Origin: JBBIJO01 sp037445895
GTDB taxonomy: Bacteria > Bacteroidota > Ignavibacteria > Kapaibacteriales > UBA2268
Assembly (NCBI GenBank): GCA_037445895.1
Contig: JBBIJO010000013.1
Coordinates: forward strand, 1 to 64,000
Reading direction: 5' to 3'
Length of the DNA stretch: 64,000 nucleotides
Made by a program: the position numbers and the translations under genes. The notes below the pieces were generated by a model. The model saw nothing but the letters and a program-made list of their open reading frames with translations. It ran no database searches and had not been told where the DNA came from. Position 1 is the first letter of the stretch, and each line of letters begins with the position of its first letter. Positions 1 to 9,000 of this stretch are shown one piece after another.

Positions 1-3
1 CTG

Positions 4-9
4 CCTCCT
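4..9 (-). promoter_or_regulatory. Ribosome binding site for a gene beyond the left edge
   Basis: On the minus strand the window ends in ATGAGGAGGCAG, a strong AGGAGG Shine-Dalgarno sequence. A start codon is expected just outside the window. The ATG overlapping this motif is less likely to be the start, because it has no ribosome site of its own. Confidence 0.4.
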
Positions 10-247
10 CATAGAACATTACAATAATTTGTGAAACAAAAAATTAAAATACAAAAATAAAAAAATTGAAAATCCAAAATATATTTTTAGATGAAATTAA
101 ATTTCTTTGTAATCAATAATTTTCTATTGCAAGCAAACCCAGCATACCTGAACAACATATACAAAATAATTTACTGGTAAGTTACTACGCAGACATAAAT
201 ATATTGTGTTAGGTCATTTTTGTCGTGGGAAAGAATTTAGTAAATAA

Positions 248-279
248 AATCGGGGACCGCAAATTTGCGCTCCCCGGTT
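248..279 (-). terminator. Hairpin terminator after the PD40/OmpA gene
   Basis: An inverted repeat pairs CGGGGA with TCCCCG, extended by three weaker base pairs at the outside and by CGC/GCG inside one mismatch, with an AAATTT loop. Read on the minus strand it is followed by ATTTTATTTA, a T-rich tail. It lies about 80 nt beyond the stop codon at 357. Confidence 0.65.
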
Positions 280-356
280 ATGTAAGTAAAAACTTTTATA
301 TTTGTATCGAAATCACTTTTTTCGGATATAGCAACTTTCTTGCACTCGTTACTCTA

Positions 357-3053
357 TTATTTACTTTGCTCCCAGGCTTCGACAGGAGTTTTAATTATCA
401 CTTGAACTGTGCGATTGTAAAATCTACCTTCGGGTAGCGAGTTGTTGTAGAGTGGTTCATCTTCGCCAACACCTCGTTTAATAATCGAACCAACTTTACC
501 TTTTGTTTGCTGCATAATCCCGTTATACACAGTTGTCGAGCGTCGTTCCGAAAGCCCTTGGTTGTGTTCATAGAGCCCAACTACATCGGTGTGGCCAACG
601 ACTTCTACGAATGATGCAGGGAGGACACGATTGTAAACGTATTCCCTCATAATTCTTTCGTTAATGGGTCCAGCATCGGAACGGTCGAATGGGAATAGAA
701 TTAAACTATAGCGTTCGAGTGTGCTGTCTTTTGCTCCTTTAAGGATGTCAACTTTTTTCTGTTCAGTGGAGACTTGCATAACGGGAATAACTATCGGATC
801 GGAAGCACATTCTTTATCGTTTGTGGTTGTAATGACTAATTGTGCAGTAAAAGGAGTTTCATCTTTGGGATATTCGCCATCGGAATTTTGCCAATCCCAT
901 TTGTATCTATTCTCGGTGATACCGATTTCGCGTAAAGTTTTCCATTCGGCTCCTCCACGTTTTACTTCGATTCTACGAGATTTAACTAACGCATCTTCGA
1001 TACCATTTTTCAAAGTATAATGCATAAATTCAGGTTGTGGAAACGTTTTGGGATCTTTATCGAAAACAGGTTTCATTATATTCCAATCGCTACATATAAT
1101 TTCTACTCGTCGATTTTCGACAATGCCGAGTGAATCGTTGAGATTAGAAACAACGGCAGGTTGGTTTCGAACTGTAAGTTTCATTCGCTTTTCATCGATT
1201 CCCCAAACATTATGTAGGTAATCGAAAACAGCTTGTGCGCGGTCGCGCGAAAGGTTTGGCTTTTTCTCGTCGGGAGTTTTACCGTCGTTACATCCAACAA
1301 TTTCAATTTTGGTTTCGGGATGTTGATTCAAACGAAAGCCGTAAATATTAAGAATATGATAATATTTTTCTAATGTTCCACCGCGAATTGTAGTATCTGT
1401 GAATGCTCTTTTGAATCTATCGTCCGGGGATTTGAAAAGGATATAGCGTTCGGGAATTTTCGAACTACCGAGGTCGAAAAATACATAATTTAACAATGGA
1501 TAAAGGTCCCACGTTTGGAATTGTTCCATTACGAGCCCATTGAAATTTGCAATTTCGGGCTTGATTGCCTTATTTTCGGCAACATATCTTGCTTCTTCAA
1601 TATCGGCACCAATAGTGGGACGCTGCCCGAGAGGAATAACAACATTTATTACATCGGCATATTTTTTGGCTTCTTCGGGGTCAGTGGTTGGTTTTGGTTT
1701 ATCGACCCGAACAATCTTTTTAACTTTTCCATACTTTGGATTTTCTGCCGAAATTTCAAGGTTAACAAACATAATCGAATCCTTCGGGTTGCCATAGTCT
1801 GTGTTAGCAACGACGAAATCCATCTCTGTGTGTTGACCTCGCAAAGTATCGACAGCTACGCGATTAATTATTGGGCTTTTTATCGTAACAACTGCGGGGA
1901 TATTTTCGCCACTACATTCGTCAATTACAGTTGTTTTAACAACAATAGCGCGAAAATACGCAGGAATGAACGCCATAAATATGTCGAAATCGCCTTGGTA
2001 TCCTGCAATGTCCTTTCTTCGCGAAGAAAAGTAAAGAACATCGCCCGATGCTGGAAGAGTAATAAATTGGTCATCTTCGGGGGTATTCAGTGGCTCTCCA
2101 AGATTTTCTGGTTTAGACCAAGTGTTGGTTACGGGGTCGTATCGAGTCACATAAAAATCAAGGCCACCAATGTTGGGTGTATGCCCTTTGGAAGAAAAGA
2201 ATAAGGTTTGGTTATCGGCTGCAATAAAAGGTGCAGCATCTTGAGTTTTTGTGTTAATTGCCAATAAATTCTGTGCAGGCTTCCATTCATCGGTCTCTTG
2301 GTCGAAATCTGAATACCATATATCCATATTGTCCCAATTCGAGTTGTCGCCATCGCTATTTGGTCCGGGGCGTGTAGAAACAAAATATAAGCGGCTTTGG
2401 TCGGGAGCAATCGAAGGCTGTGCATCAAAATACTTGGAGTTGACGTTAGGACCAAGATTATAAGGACGGCTCCAACGGTCTCCCTCGATTGTCGTTCGGT
2501 AAATATCGCAATCGCCTAAACCATCGGGACGCGAACAAGCTGTAAAATAAAGCGACTGTCCATCGGCAGCAATAGAAGCAACCCCTTCATTTTCTGGAGT
2601 ATTTACTCCTTGGTAGCCATAAATTGTTGTTGTGTCTATATTAAACGGTTTGAAAAATATAGTATCGAGTCGGTCATTTTTCTTGGTTGCCCAAAAGTCG
2701 TGGGAAGGTTTGTCGAATTTTGGGTTTATTCTACTTCCGGGGCGATTAGAAACAAAATAGAGGGTTTTGCCATCGGCACTGATTGACGGAGCATAATCAA
2801 GCCCCCGCCAGTTGACAACCGGACCAAGATTGATAATACGAATTTTGGACTTATCGAAAATTTGTGGTTGTTCTTGAAGTGGTTCAGCATTCGCCGAACT
2901 TGTCGATGAAGCATCGAGTACCACTCCATAAAGAAAGTATCGATTATCGTTATCAATCTGCCCGATTTTTTGACTTTGCTGAGACTTCAAAGCCAACGTC
3001 GAAAGAAGAAGAAGAGCAACAAATCCACCAAAAATAGTATTGATTCTAAACAT
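357..3053 (-). CDS. PD40 beta-propeller protein with two OmpA-like domains, PorE-like
   Basis: Predicted secreted or periplasmic envelope protein of 898 aa. Residues 1-25 look like a signal peptide. Residues about 85-365 carry at least five PD40/WD40-like repeats of the form S-A-D-G-x-x-L-Y-F-x-S-x-R, for example at 87-106, 157-176, 211-230, 273-291 and 330-348. Residues about 366-475 resemble a degenerate carboxypeptidase-regulatory-like beta domain. Two OmpA-like peptidoglycan-binding regions follow, at about 520-655 and 782-888. The second is canonical (GHTD, then NxxLSxxR, then NRTVQVII). The first is diverged but keeps the LSRDRA and ENRRVEI blocks. In Porphyromonas the T9SS protein PorE combines TPR, WD40-like, regulatory-like and OmpA domains, so a role anchoring secretion machinery to peptidoglycan is a reasonable inference. 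No TPR region is seen here. The gene is probably transcribed alone, ending at the hairpin at 248-279. Confidence 0.88.
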   Translation of the reverse strand: MFRINTIFGGFVALLLLSTLALKSQQSQKIGQIDNDNRYFLYGVVLDASSTSSANAEPLQEQPQIFDKSKIRIINLGPVVNWRGLDYAPSISADGKTLYFVSNRPGSRINPKFDKPSHDFWATKKNDRLDTIFFKPFNIDTTTIYGYQGVNTPENEGVASIAADGQSLYFTACSRPDGLGDCDIYRTTIEGDRWSRPYNLGPNVNSKYFDAQPSIAPDQSRLYFVSTRPGPNSDGDNSNWDNMDIWYSDFDQETDEWKPAQNLLAINTKTQDAAPFIAADNQTLFFSSKGHTPNIGGLDFYVTRYDPVTNTWSKPENLGEPLNTPEDDQFITLPASGDVLYFSSRRKDIAGYQGDFDIFMAFIPAYFRAIVVKTTVIDECSGENIPAVVTIKSPIINRVAVDTLRGQHTEMDFVVANTDYGNPKDSIMFVNLEISAENPKYGKVKKIVRVDKPKPTTDPEEAKKYADVINVVIPLGQRPTIGADIEEARYVAENKAIKPEIANFNGLVMEQFQTWDLYPLLNYVFFDLGSSKIPERYILFKSPDDRFKRAFTDTTIRGGTLEKYYHILNIYGFRLNQHPETKIEIVGCNDGKTPDEKKPNLSRDRAQAVFDYLHNVWGIDEKRMKLTVRNQPAVVSNLNDSLGIVENRRVEIICSDWNIMKPVFDKDPKTFPQPEFMHYTLKNGIEDALVKSRRIEVKRGGAEWKTLREIGITENRYKWDWQNSDGEYPKDETPFTAQLVITTTNDKECASDPIVIPVMQVSTEQKKVDILKGAKDSTLERYSLILFPFDRSDAGPINERIMREYVYNRVLPASFVEVVGHTDVVGLYEHNQGLSERRSTTVYNGIMQQTKGKVGSIIKRGVGEDEPLYNNSLPEGRFYNRTVQVIIKTPVEAWEQSK

Positions 3054-3202
3054 AAAATCAACCTTTATATTAAATATAACATAAAAAAATTCTCTCTACT
3101 ATAATTTAAAAATATAATATTAAAAAAAAATAAAAACATAACAATATAAAACATTAAAATATTCTTAATTTTAAAATTTATTTGTAGTTTTTAAATGAAA
3201 AC

Positions 3203-3227
3203 TTTTGTAGTAAATTTTACTACAAAA
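3203..3227 (-). terminator. AT-rich inverted repeat after leuS
   Basis: TTTTGTAGTAAA and its exact reverse complement TTTACTACAAAA are separated by one base, a 12-bp dyad starting 13 nt after the leuS stop codon. It has few G-C pairs, so it is a weaker terminator candidate than the others here. The position and symmetry support that role. A protein-binding site upstream of the next gene is the alternative. Confidence 0.45.
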
Positions 3228-3239
3228 TATGTAAGTTGC

Positions 3240-5786
3240 TTAACAAATAATATTTATGAGTTTGTTGGGAATAAAGATAATTTTTCGAATCTTTCTATTG
3301 GCAATATGTTTAATAACATTTTGTTCTTGCAGTGCAAGTTGTTCGATTTGTTCCTGTGGCAAATCCAAGTTGGCAGAAATACGTGCACGAATTTTGCTAT
3401 TGACTTGGACAACAATTTCTACTTTTCTCTTTGTTGCTTTCGATTTATCGTATTCCGGAAACTTTTCGAGAGTAACAGAAGACACATATCCCAATTTGCT
3501 CCAAAGTTCTTCGGCAATGTGAGGAGCGAAAGGAGAAAGACACAGCACAAATTTTTCCAATGCCTCCCTAGGTTTAATGTCATATTTGTAAAATTCATTG
3601 ACAAAAATCATCATTTGTGAAATTGCAGTATTGAAGCGTAAGTTTTCGATATCTTCGGAAACCTTCTTAATCGTAGAATGTAGTATGTATTCTTGTTCTT
3701 CGTTCAAAGGAACATCTTGAATCATATCGGATAAGTTGCCGGCCTCGTCGACAAAAAGCCTCCAAATCCTATTTAGAAACCTATGAATCCCTTCGATTCC
3801 GGAAGTTGACCAAGGTTTTGAATCTTGAAGTGGTCCGAGAAACATCTCGAACATCCTAAGAGAATCGGCTCCGAACTCTTTCACAACATCGTCGGGATTA
3901 ACTACATTTCCCATTGATTTCGACATTTTTCTACCATCTTCGCCAAGTATTAAGCCTTGGTGAAAAAGTTTATGGAACGGTTCGGGAGTAGAAACGTATT
4001 CGTAATCGAAGAGAACTTTGTGCCAAAACCGAGCATATAGCAAATGTAATACAGCATGTTCGGCACCACCAACATAAAGGTCGACACCGTTTGGATACAT
4101 CCAGTAGCTTTCTTTGGATTTATCGCAAAAAATATTTTCGTTCTTTGGGTCAATATATCTAAGATAATACCAGCAGGAACCAGCCCACTGTGGCATTGTG
4201 TTTGTTTCGAAGCGACCGCGTTTCCCTGTTTTTTTATCAATAAAGTTTACCCAAGATTCAATATTTGCAAGAGGAGATTCGCCCGTCCCACTTGGCTTAA
4301 AGTTCGAAACATCGGGTAACGTCAGAGGTAGCTCGTCTAATTCGAGCGTCCGTTTTGTCCCATCTTCAAAAAAAATAATAGGAATAGGCTCGCCCCAATA
4401 TCTTTGCCGCGAGAAAAGCCAATCGCGGAGTTTGTATTGAGTTCTTTTGCACCCAATTTTTTGTTCTTCCAAAAAAGATATTATTCTCCTCTTGGATTCT
4501 GTAGTCGAAAGAAAGTCCAAAGATACTTGGTCGTTCGCAGAGTTAATATTGAAGCCATCTTCTACAAAAGCTGTTTTTTGTATATCCCACTCCTTATCGA
4601 ATGGAGCAACTACTTGGACAATTGGTAAATTATACTTTTGAGCAAAATCATGGTCTCGGTCATCGTGTCCGGGAACTGCCATAATTGCGCCAGTTCCATA
4701 ATGATAAAGGACATAATCGGCAATCCAAATTGGGATTTGTTTCTTTGTTAGAGGATTAATTGCGTAAACGCCAATAAATACACCTGTTTTTTCTTTATTC
4801 AATTCGGTCCTCTCGAGTTCAGTTTTTTGACTGGCTTGGCGAATATATCGCTCGATGGTTTTTCGGAATTCTTTTGGAGTTATGTCTTGAACCAATGGAT
4901 GTTCAGGAGCAAGAACAAGATAAGTAGCGCCGAAGACAGTATCTGGCCTTGTTGTAAATACAGTAATTTTTTTATTGTGTCCTATGACTGGGAAATCAAT
5001 ATCGGCACCTTCACTTTTTCCAATCCAATTTTTTTGCATTTCTTTTGTGGAAATAGGCCAATCGACCAATTCAAGATCGTCGAGCAACCTTTGTGCATAC
5101 TTTGTTATGCGTATCATCCATTGCTTCATAGGCTTGCGTTCGACGGTGTAACCTTTTTCGCGCCATTCATCCACTTCTTCGTTGGCAAGCACTGTGCCAA
5201 GCTCTTCGCACCAGTTCACTGGAATCATCGCAAGATAGGCAAGTCGATGTTGGTCTTTAAATTGCTCAATTTCTAATGGATCTTTCAAACTTTGTGGAAT
5301 AGGTAGTTCATCAATATGACGTGCTTTCTGTAATTCATCATCGAACCACGAATTAAAAATTTGAACGAACATCCATTGTGTCCATTTATAGTAGGACGGA
5401 TCTGTTGTATTTATTTCACGCGACCAATCGTAACCAAACCCGAGCATTTTAAGCTGTTGTTTAAATACTCGGATGTTTCTTTCGGTCGCAACTTTCGGAT
5501 GAATACCGGTAACCATCGAATATCTTTCAGTTGGAAGTCCGAAAGCATCGAATCCCATTGGATGCAATACATTATATCCTTTCATCCTTTTGTAGCGGGC
5601 AATTATATCTGTTGCTGTGTATCCTTCTGGGTGTCCAATGTGAAGTCCAGAGCCGCTTGGATATGGAAACATATCCAAAATATAGAATTTAGGCTTCGAG
5701 ATGTCAACTTCTGTTTCATAGATTTTTCTATCTTCCCACTCCTTTTGCCATTTACTTTCGATTTCTTTAAAAGGATAACTATTCAT
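3240..5786 (-). CDS. leuS: Leucyl-tRNA synthetase
   Basis: Charges tRNA-Leu with leucine in the cytoplasm. The 848-aa protein has the class I signature HIGH at about residues 49-52 and KMSKS at about 619-623. Between them is the inserted CP1 editing domain, shown by TTRPDTVFGATY and GTGAIMAVPGHDDRD, which hydrolyses mischarged tRNA. An anticodon-binding C-terminal region ends the protein. The reading frame stays open 39 codons further upstream. I chose the ATG at 5786 because MNSYPFKEIE is the normal LeuRS beginning and the upstream part is low-complexity with promoter-like elements inside it. The gene appears to be transcribed alone, diverging from porU. Confidence 0.98.
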   Translation of the reverse strand: MNSYPFKEIESKWQKEWEDRKIYETEVDISKPKFYILDMFPYPSGSGLHIGHPEGYTATDIIARYKRMKGYNVLHPMGFDAFGLPTERYSMVTGIHPKVATERNIRVFKQQLKMLGFGYDWSREINTTDPSYYKWTQWMFVQIFNSWFDDELQKARHIDELPIPQSLKDPLEIEQFKDQHRLAYLAMIPVNWCEELGTVLANEEVDEWREKGYTVERKPMKQWMIRITKYAQRLLDDLELVDWPISTKEMQKNWIGKSEGADIDFPVIGHNKKITVFTTRPDTVFGATYLVLAPEHPLVQDITPKEFRKTIERYIRQASQKTELERTELNKEKTGVFIGVYAINPLTKKQIPIWIADYVLYHYGTGAIMAVPGHDDRDHDFAQKYNLPIVQVVAPFDKEWDIQKTAFVEDGFNINSANDQVSLDFLSTTESKRRIISFLEEQKIGCKRTQYKLRDWLFSRQRYWGEPIPIIFFEDGTKRTLELDELPLTLPDVSNFKPSGTGESPLANIESWVNFIDKKTGKRGRFETNTMPQWAGSCWYYLRYIDPKNENIFCDKSKESYWMYPNGVDLYVGGAEHAVLHLLYARFWHKVLFDYEYVSTPEPFHKLFHQGLILGEDGRKMSKSMGNVVNPDDVVKEFGADSLRMFEMFLGPLQDSKPWSTSGIEGIHRFLNRIWRLFVDEAGNLSDMIQDVPLNEEQEYILHSTIKKVSEDIENLRFNTAISQMMIFVNEFYKYDIKPREALEKFVLCLSPFAPHIAEELWSKLGYVSSVTLEKFPEYDKSKATKRKVEIVVQVNSKIRARISANLDLPQEQIEQLALQEQNVIKHIANRKIRKIIFIPNKLINIIC

Positions 5787-5803
5787 CAAATTTTCAGTAT
5801 ATA

Positions 5804-5826
5804 CAAAAATAAAGAACTCAAAATTA
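5804..5826 (-). promoter_or_regulatory. Candidate leuS promoter -7 elements
   Basis: On the minus strand two sequences match the Bacteroidota -7 consensus TAnnTTTG: TAATTTTG at 5826-5819 and TATTTTTG at 5811-5804, just upstream of the leuS ATG at 5786. The first would give a leader of about 25 nt. No good TTTG -33 element is seen at the expected 19-21 nt spacing. Confidence 0.4.
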
Positions 5827-5995
5827 CAAATTTTTAGGTTATTTGCTTTGGACAATCCGGGACAAAGAGTGCGGGAAAAGAGTTCTGCAAAACTTACTTC
5901 CAAAATTCTTTAATTTTTTTACGTATTCAACAATATTTTTTTTAGTATCTTGTCTTTTGGATTGTGTCGGATTAATAAAATTGTAAATGCATCGA

Positions 5996-6024
5996 TTGCG
6001 ACCCTTTTAAAAAAATTACATTTG
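5996..6024 (+). promoter_or_regulatory. porU promoter, TTG/TAnnTTTG type
   Basis: TACATTTG at 6017-6024 matches the Bacteroidota -7 consensus TAnnTTTG, and TTG at 5996-5998 lies 18 nt upstream as a -33 element. Transcription would begin around 6031. That excludes the possible upstream starts GTG 6027 and TTG 6030 and supports translation from GTG 6057. Confidence 0.6.
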
Positions 6025-6056
6025 CCGTGTTGGATATAACTACAAAGGGGAAAATA

Positions 6057-9000
6057 GTGAGAGAGAAAGCTTTCTTTTGTGTGCTTTTCTTATTAGTTTT
6101 TTCAATGAACTCTTTTGCACTCACAAAAGGATTTCAGGTTCTCGAAGAAACAGCAACTACACTGCGGATTAAATTCAATCCTAATCTAGTGGGATTCGAC
6201 ACTATCCAAATTGATGGCGATTCATTTCTAAATCCAAAAATTCAAGGTGCTTTCGTCCGCGATTTTGCTCCAAACAGCCCAAAAGTTTTATATGTCTCCG
6301 AACTTATTGCAATTCCAAACCCGACTTCATTTCACTTTTCATATACTATCCATAGTTTTCGAGAAATAAAAGGGAAAATTCCTCCATCGGCCACTCTAAA
6401 TTACGAAAATGATGGAAATCGTTTCGCAATGGCTAATTATCTAGATTTCCATCCGGTTGAATGGGTGCGTTGCAATTATCTTGGGATTGGACGCAATATC
6501 CATCTTGCTGAAATATTAATTGCTTCTGCACAATACGACCCAAGAAAAAACGCAATCCTCGTCCCCAACGAAATTGAAATTACTATAACCTTCGAACCTT
6601 CGCAACCGACTTCTATAATTAAAGCCAGCGACGATTTAATGGTCGATGTGTTAAACCCAAAACAAGCAAAACAGTGGATTATAAGCCTTCGAAATACGAA
6701 CACAACTATTTACGAAAAAGAGAAAGCCGACAAATTACTCGCAGAAAACAACCCCTTTGTAAAAATCAAAGTGGAAAAGGAGGGTATTTACAAAATTGAT
6801 GCTTCGATGCTGTCGTCTCTCGGGATTAACATACCTATTAATCAGGTAAATACCATCAAGATTTATGGCGGAACTGGAAGACCTTTGAGCGAAAGAGTTC
6901 CCAATGCCTTAAAAAACACTTTCAATGAAATTCCAATCATTGTTCGTTCGAAACAAAATGGTGAACTCGATTACCTTTTATTCTATGGAATTGGAACTCA
7001 AGGTTTCGAATACAACGGGCAAGAATTTCGTAGCTACACCAATCCTTTTGGTAATACCAACTATTACTACTTAACCTGGGGGGGGAGCGAAGGAAAAAGA
7101 TTTACATTTGATTCTGTCGAGAATTCCACAAACGTTAATACGCCAGCATTCTACATTGAACGAATATTTTTCAAAGAAGAGTTTATCAATCCTTATGCAA
7201 GCGGCTCTGGACGAACTTGGTTCGGGGGGAGTATTTTCCCCAGAATATTTACTAACCTTTTGAGTAATCTCGAGAGAAATGGTGATGTATTATATCGCTT
7301 TAATGTTGCACATAAGTACCGCTCCGATAGTTTCAACCTGAAAGGTGTTTTTTCGTTCTACGAAGCATCTTCGAATTTGTTAGGCAAAGTATCGTTGCCA
7401 CCAATTTCTTCGGGCGATATTTATACCGAGGCAAAAAGTGGAGAAATCACAACAAGCTTGCCTGCAAAACAAATAGCCTACGACAACCGAAGTAACATAA
7501 GAATTGAGTATTACAATCCCGAAACTGGACGAGCTACGCCATTCTTTAATTTCTACGAGATTCATTATCCCAGGGCATTTGTTCCAATAGACAATACAAC
7601 TTCTTTCTTTTCTAATCCAACCGATTCTGGGTGTTTTGAATATCAGATAAATGGATTCAGCGGAGAAATCTTTGGATTCGATGTAACTATCCCGGACTCA
7701 CCGAAACAGGTAAAGAATCTTTCTGTTGTTGGCTCTTCTTTCACTTTCCGAGCAAATATTGAACCTAATAAGGTGCGTAAGTTTTTTATTAGTTCCAACA
7801 CTTATAAACCAGAAGTTACAAAAATTAACCTTCGAGATTTGCGAACGATGCCTTTGAATGCCGATGTTGTAATAATTACAAACAAACTCTTGCGCAGTAG
7901 CGCCGAAAATTACAAGCAATACAGAGAGAAAACTACAAATCTTTCTTATACAATAGTTTACGTCGATGAGATTTTCGATGAATTCTCTTATGGTATTCCC
8001 GACCCCACTGGAATCCGAGATTTTCTGGCTTTTGCTTTATATTCTTGGGAAAAAAAGCCAAAATACGTGCTTCTTTGGGGTGATGGACACTACGATTATA
8101 AAAACATAACTACCAAAAACGAAAATTATGTACCTACGTATGAAAGCTCCGATGCCTTCACAAGTTATAATGGAACAAATACTTACGCTTCCGACGACTA
8201 TTTAGCTTACATTGCTGGCGACGACCAACAGATTGATGTTGCTATTGCAAGAGTTCCAGTTTACGACGACCAAGCAGGTAATATCTATGTAAATAAAATA
8301 GAAACATACGAAAGTAACTCGGAAGGTTCATCGTGGCGGGCAACTATGATTTTAGCCGCAGACGATGGCTTAACTAAATATGACCCACCTCAAAGCGATG
8401 GGAATTTACATACGAGGGACTCGGAGGTCTTGTCGCGCGAAAAGATACCACCAATGTTCTTCCAAAGAAAAGTTTACCTCCCAGAATATCCATTAGAAAA
8501 CATTCCTGGCGGCAGGAGAAAACCGCAAGCTTCCGCCGACTTGGTTCAAACAATAAATAACGGAGGGATTTTAGTAAACTGGGTTGGGCACGGCAACCCC
8601 CGTGTTTGGGCACACGAAGAGCTTTTCGACCGCGATAAAACTGTTGGACAACTCGTAAACAAAAATAAGTTATTCTTTGGTATTGCTGCAACTTGCGATT
8701 TTGGACGTTTCGATATGACCGAAATTAGGAGCGGAACCGAAGAGCTGCTCTTTTCGCCAAAGGGAGGAGCAATTGGCTATTTTACTGCTACACGGTTGGT
8801 TTATGTTTCCGATAATGCAGCTATTAATCAGGAGTTTGTCGAAAAAATGTTCGAAAGAAATTCGGAAGGGAAATATAGTAAAATTGGGGATGTTTATTTT
8901 AAAATCAAACAATATAGGCATAACGATAACGATAAAAAATATCTTCTTTTCGGCGACCCACTTATCACCTTGAATATGCCCGAATATAATATTGTGATTA

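Larger units (their letters stand above)
1..356. other. AT-rich intergenic region
   Basis: This is the only stretch over 300 bases without a gene. It holds a hairpin terminator at 248-279 for the minus-strand gene ending at 357, and an AGGAGG-like ribosome binding site at the extreme left edge on the minus strand. The remainder is very AT-rich. I see no tRNA, no convincing small ORF and no repeat array. A promoter for the gene beyond the left edge should lie here, but I could not pick out a good TAnnTTTG element. Confidence 0.6.

Noticed and set aside
225..437. 70-codon plus-strand frame near the left edge
   Set aside because: It runs through a terminator hairpin and into the end of the minus-strand gene, with no ribosome site or family resemblance.
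1515..2204. 229-codon plus-strand frame opposite the PD40/OmpA gene
   Set aside because: It is antisense to a clearly conserved multidomain protein, is rich in Cys, Asn and Phe, and has no recognisable motif.
5787..5903. 39-codon N-terminal extension of leuS
   Set aside because: It is not part of the normal LeuRS fold and contains promoter-like sequence.
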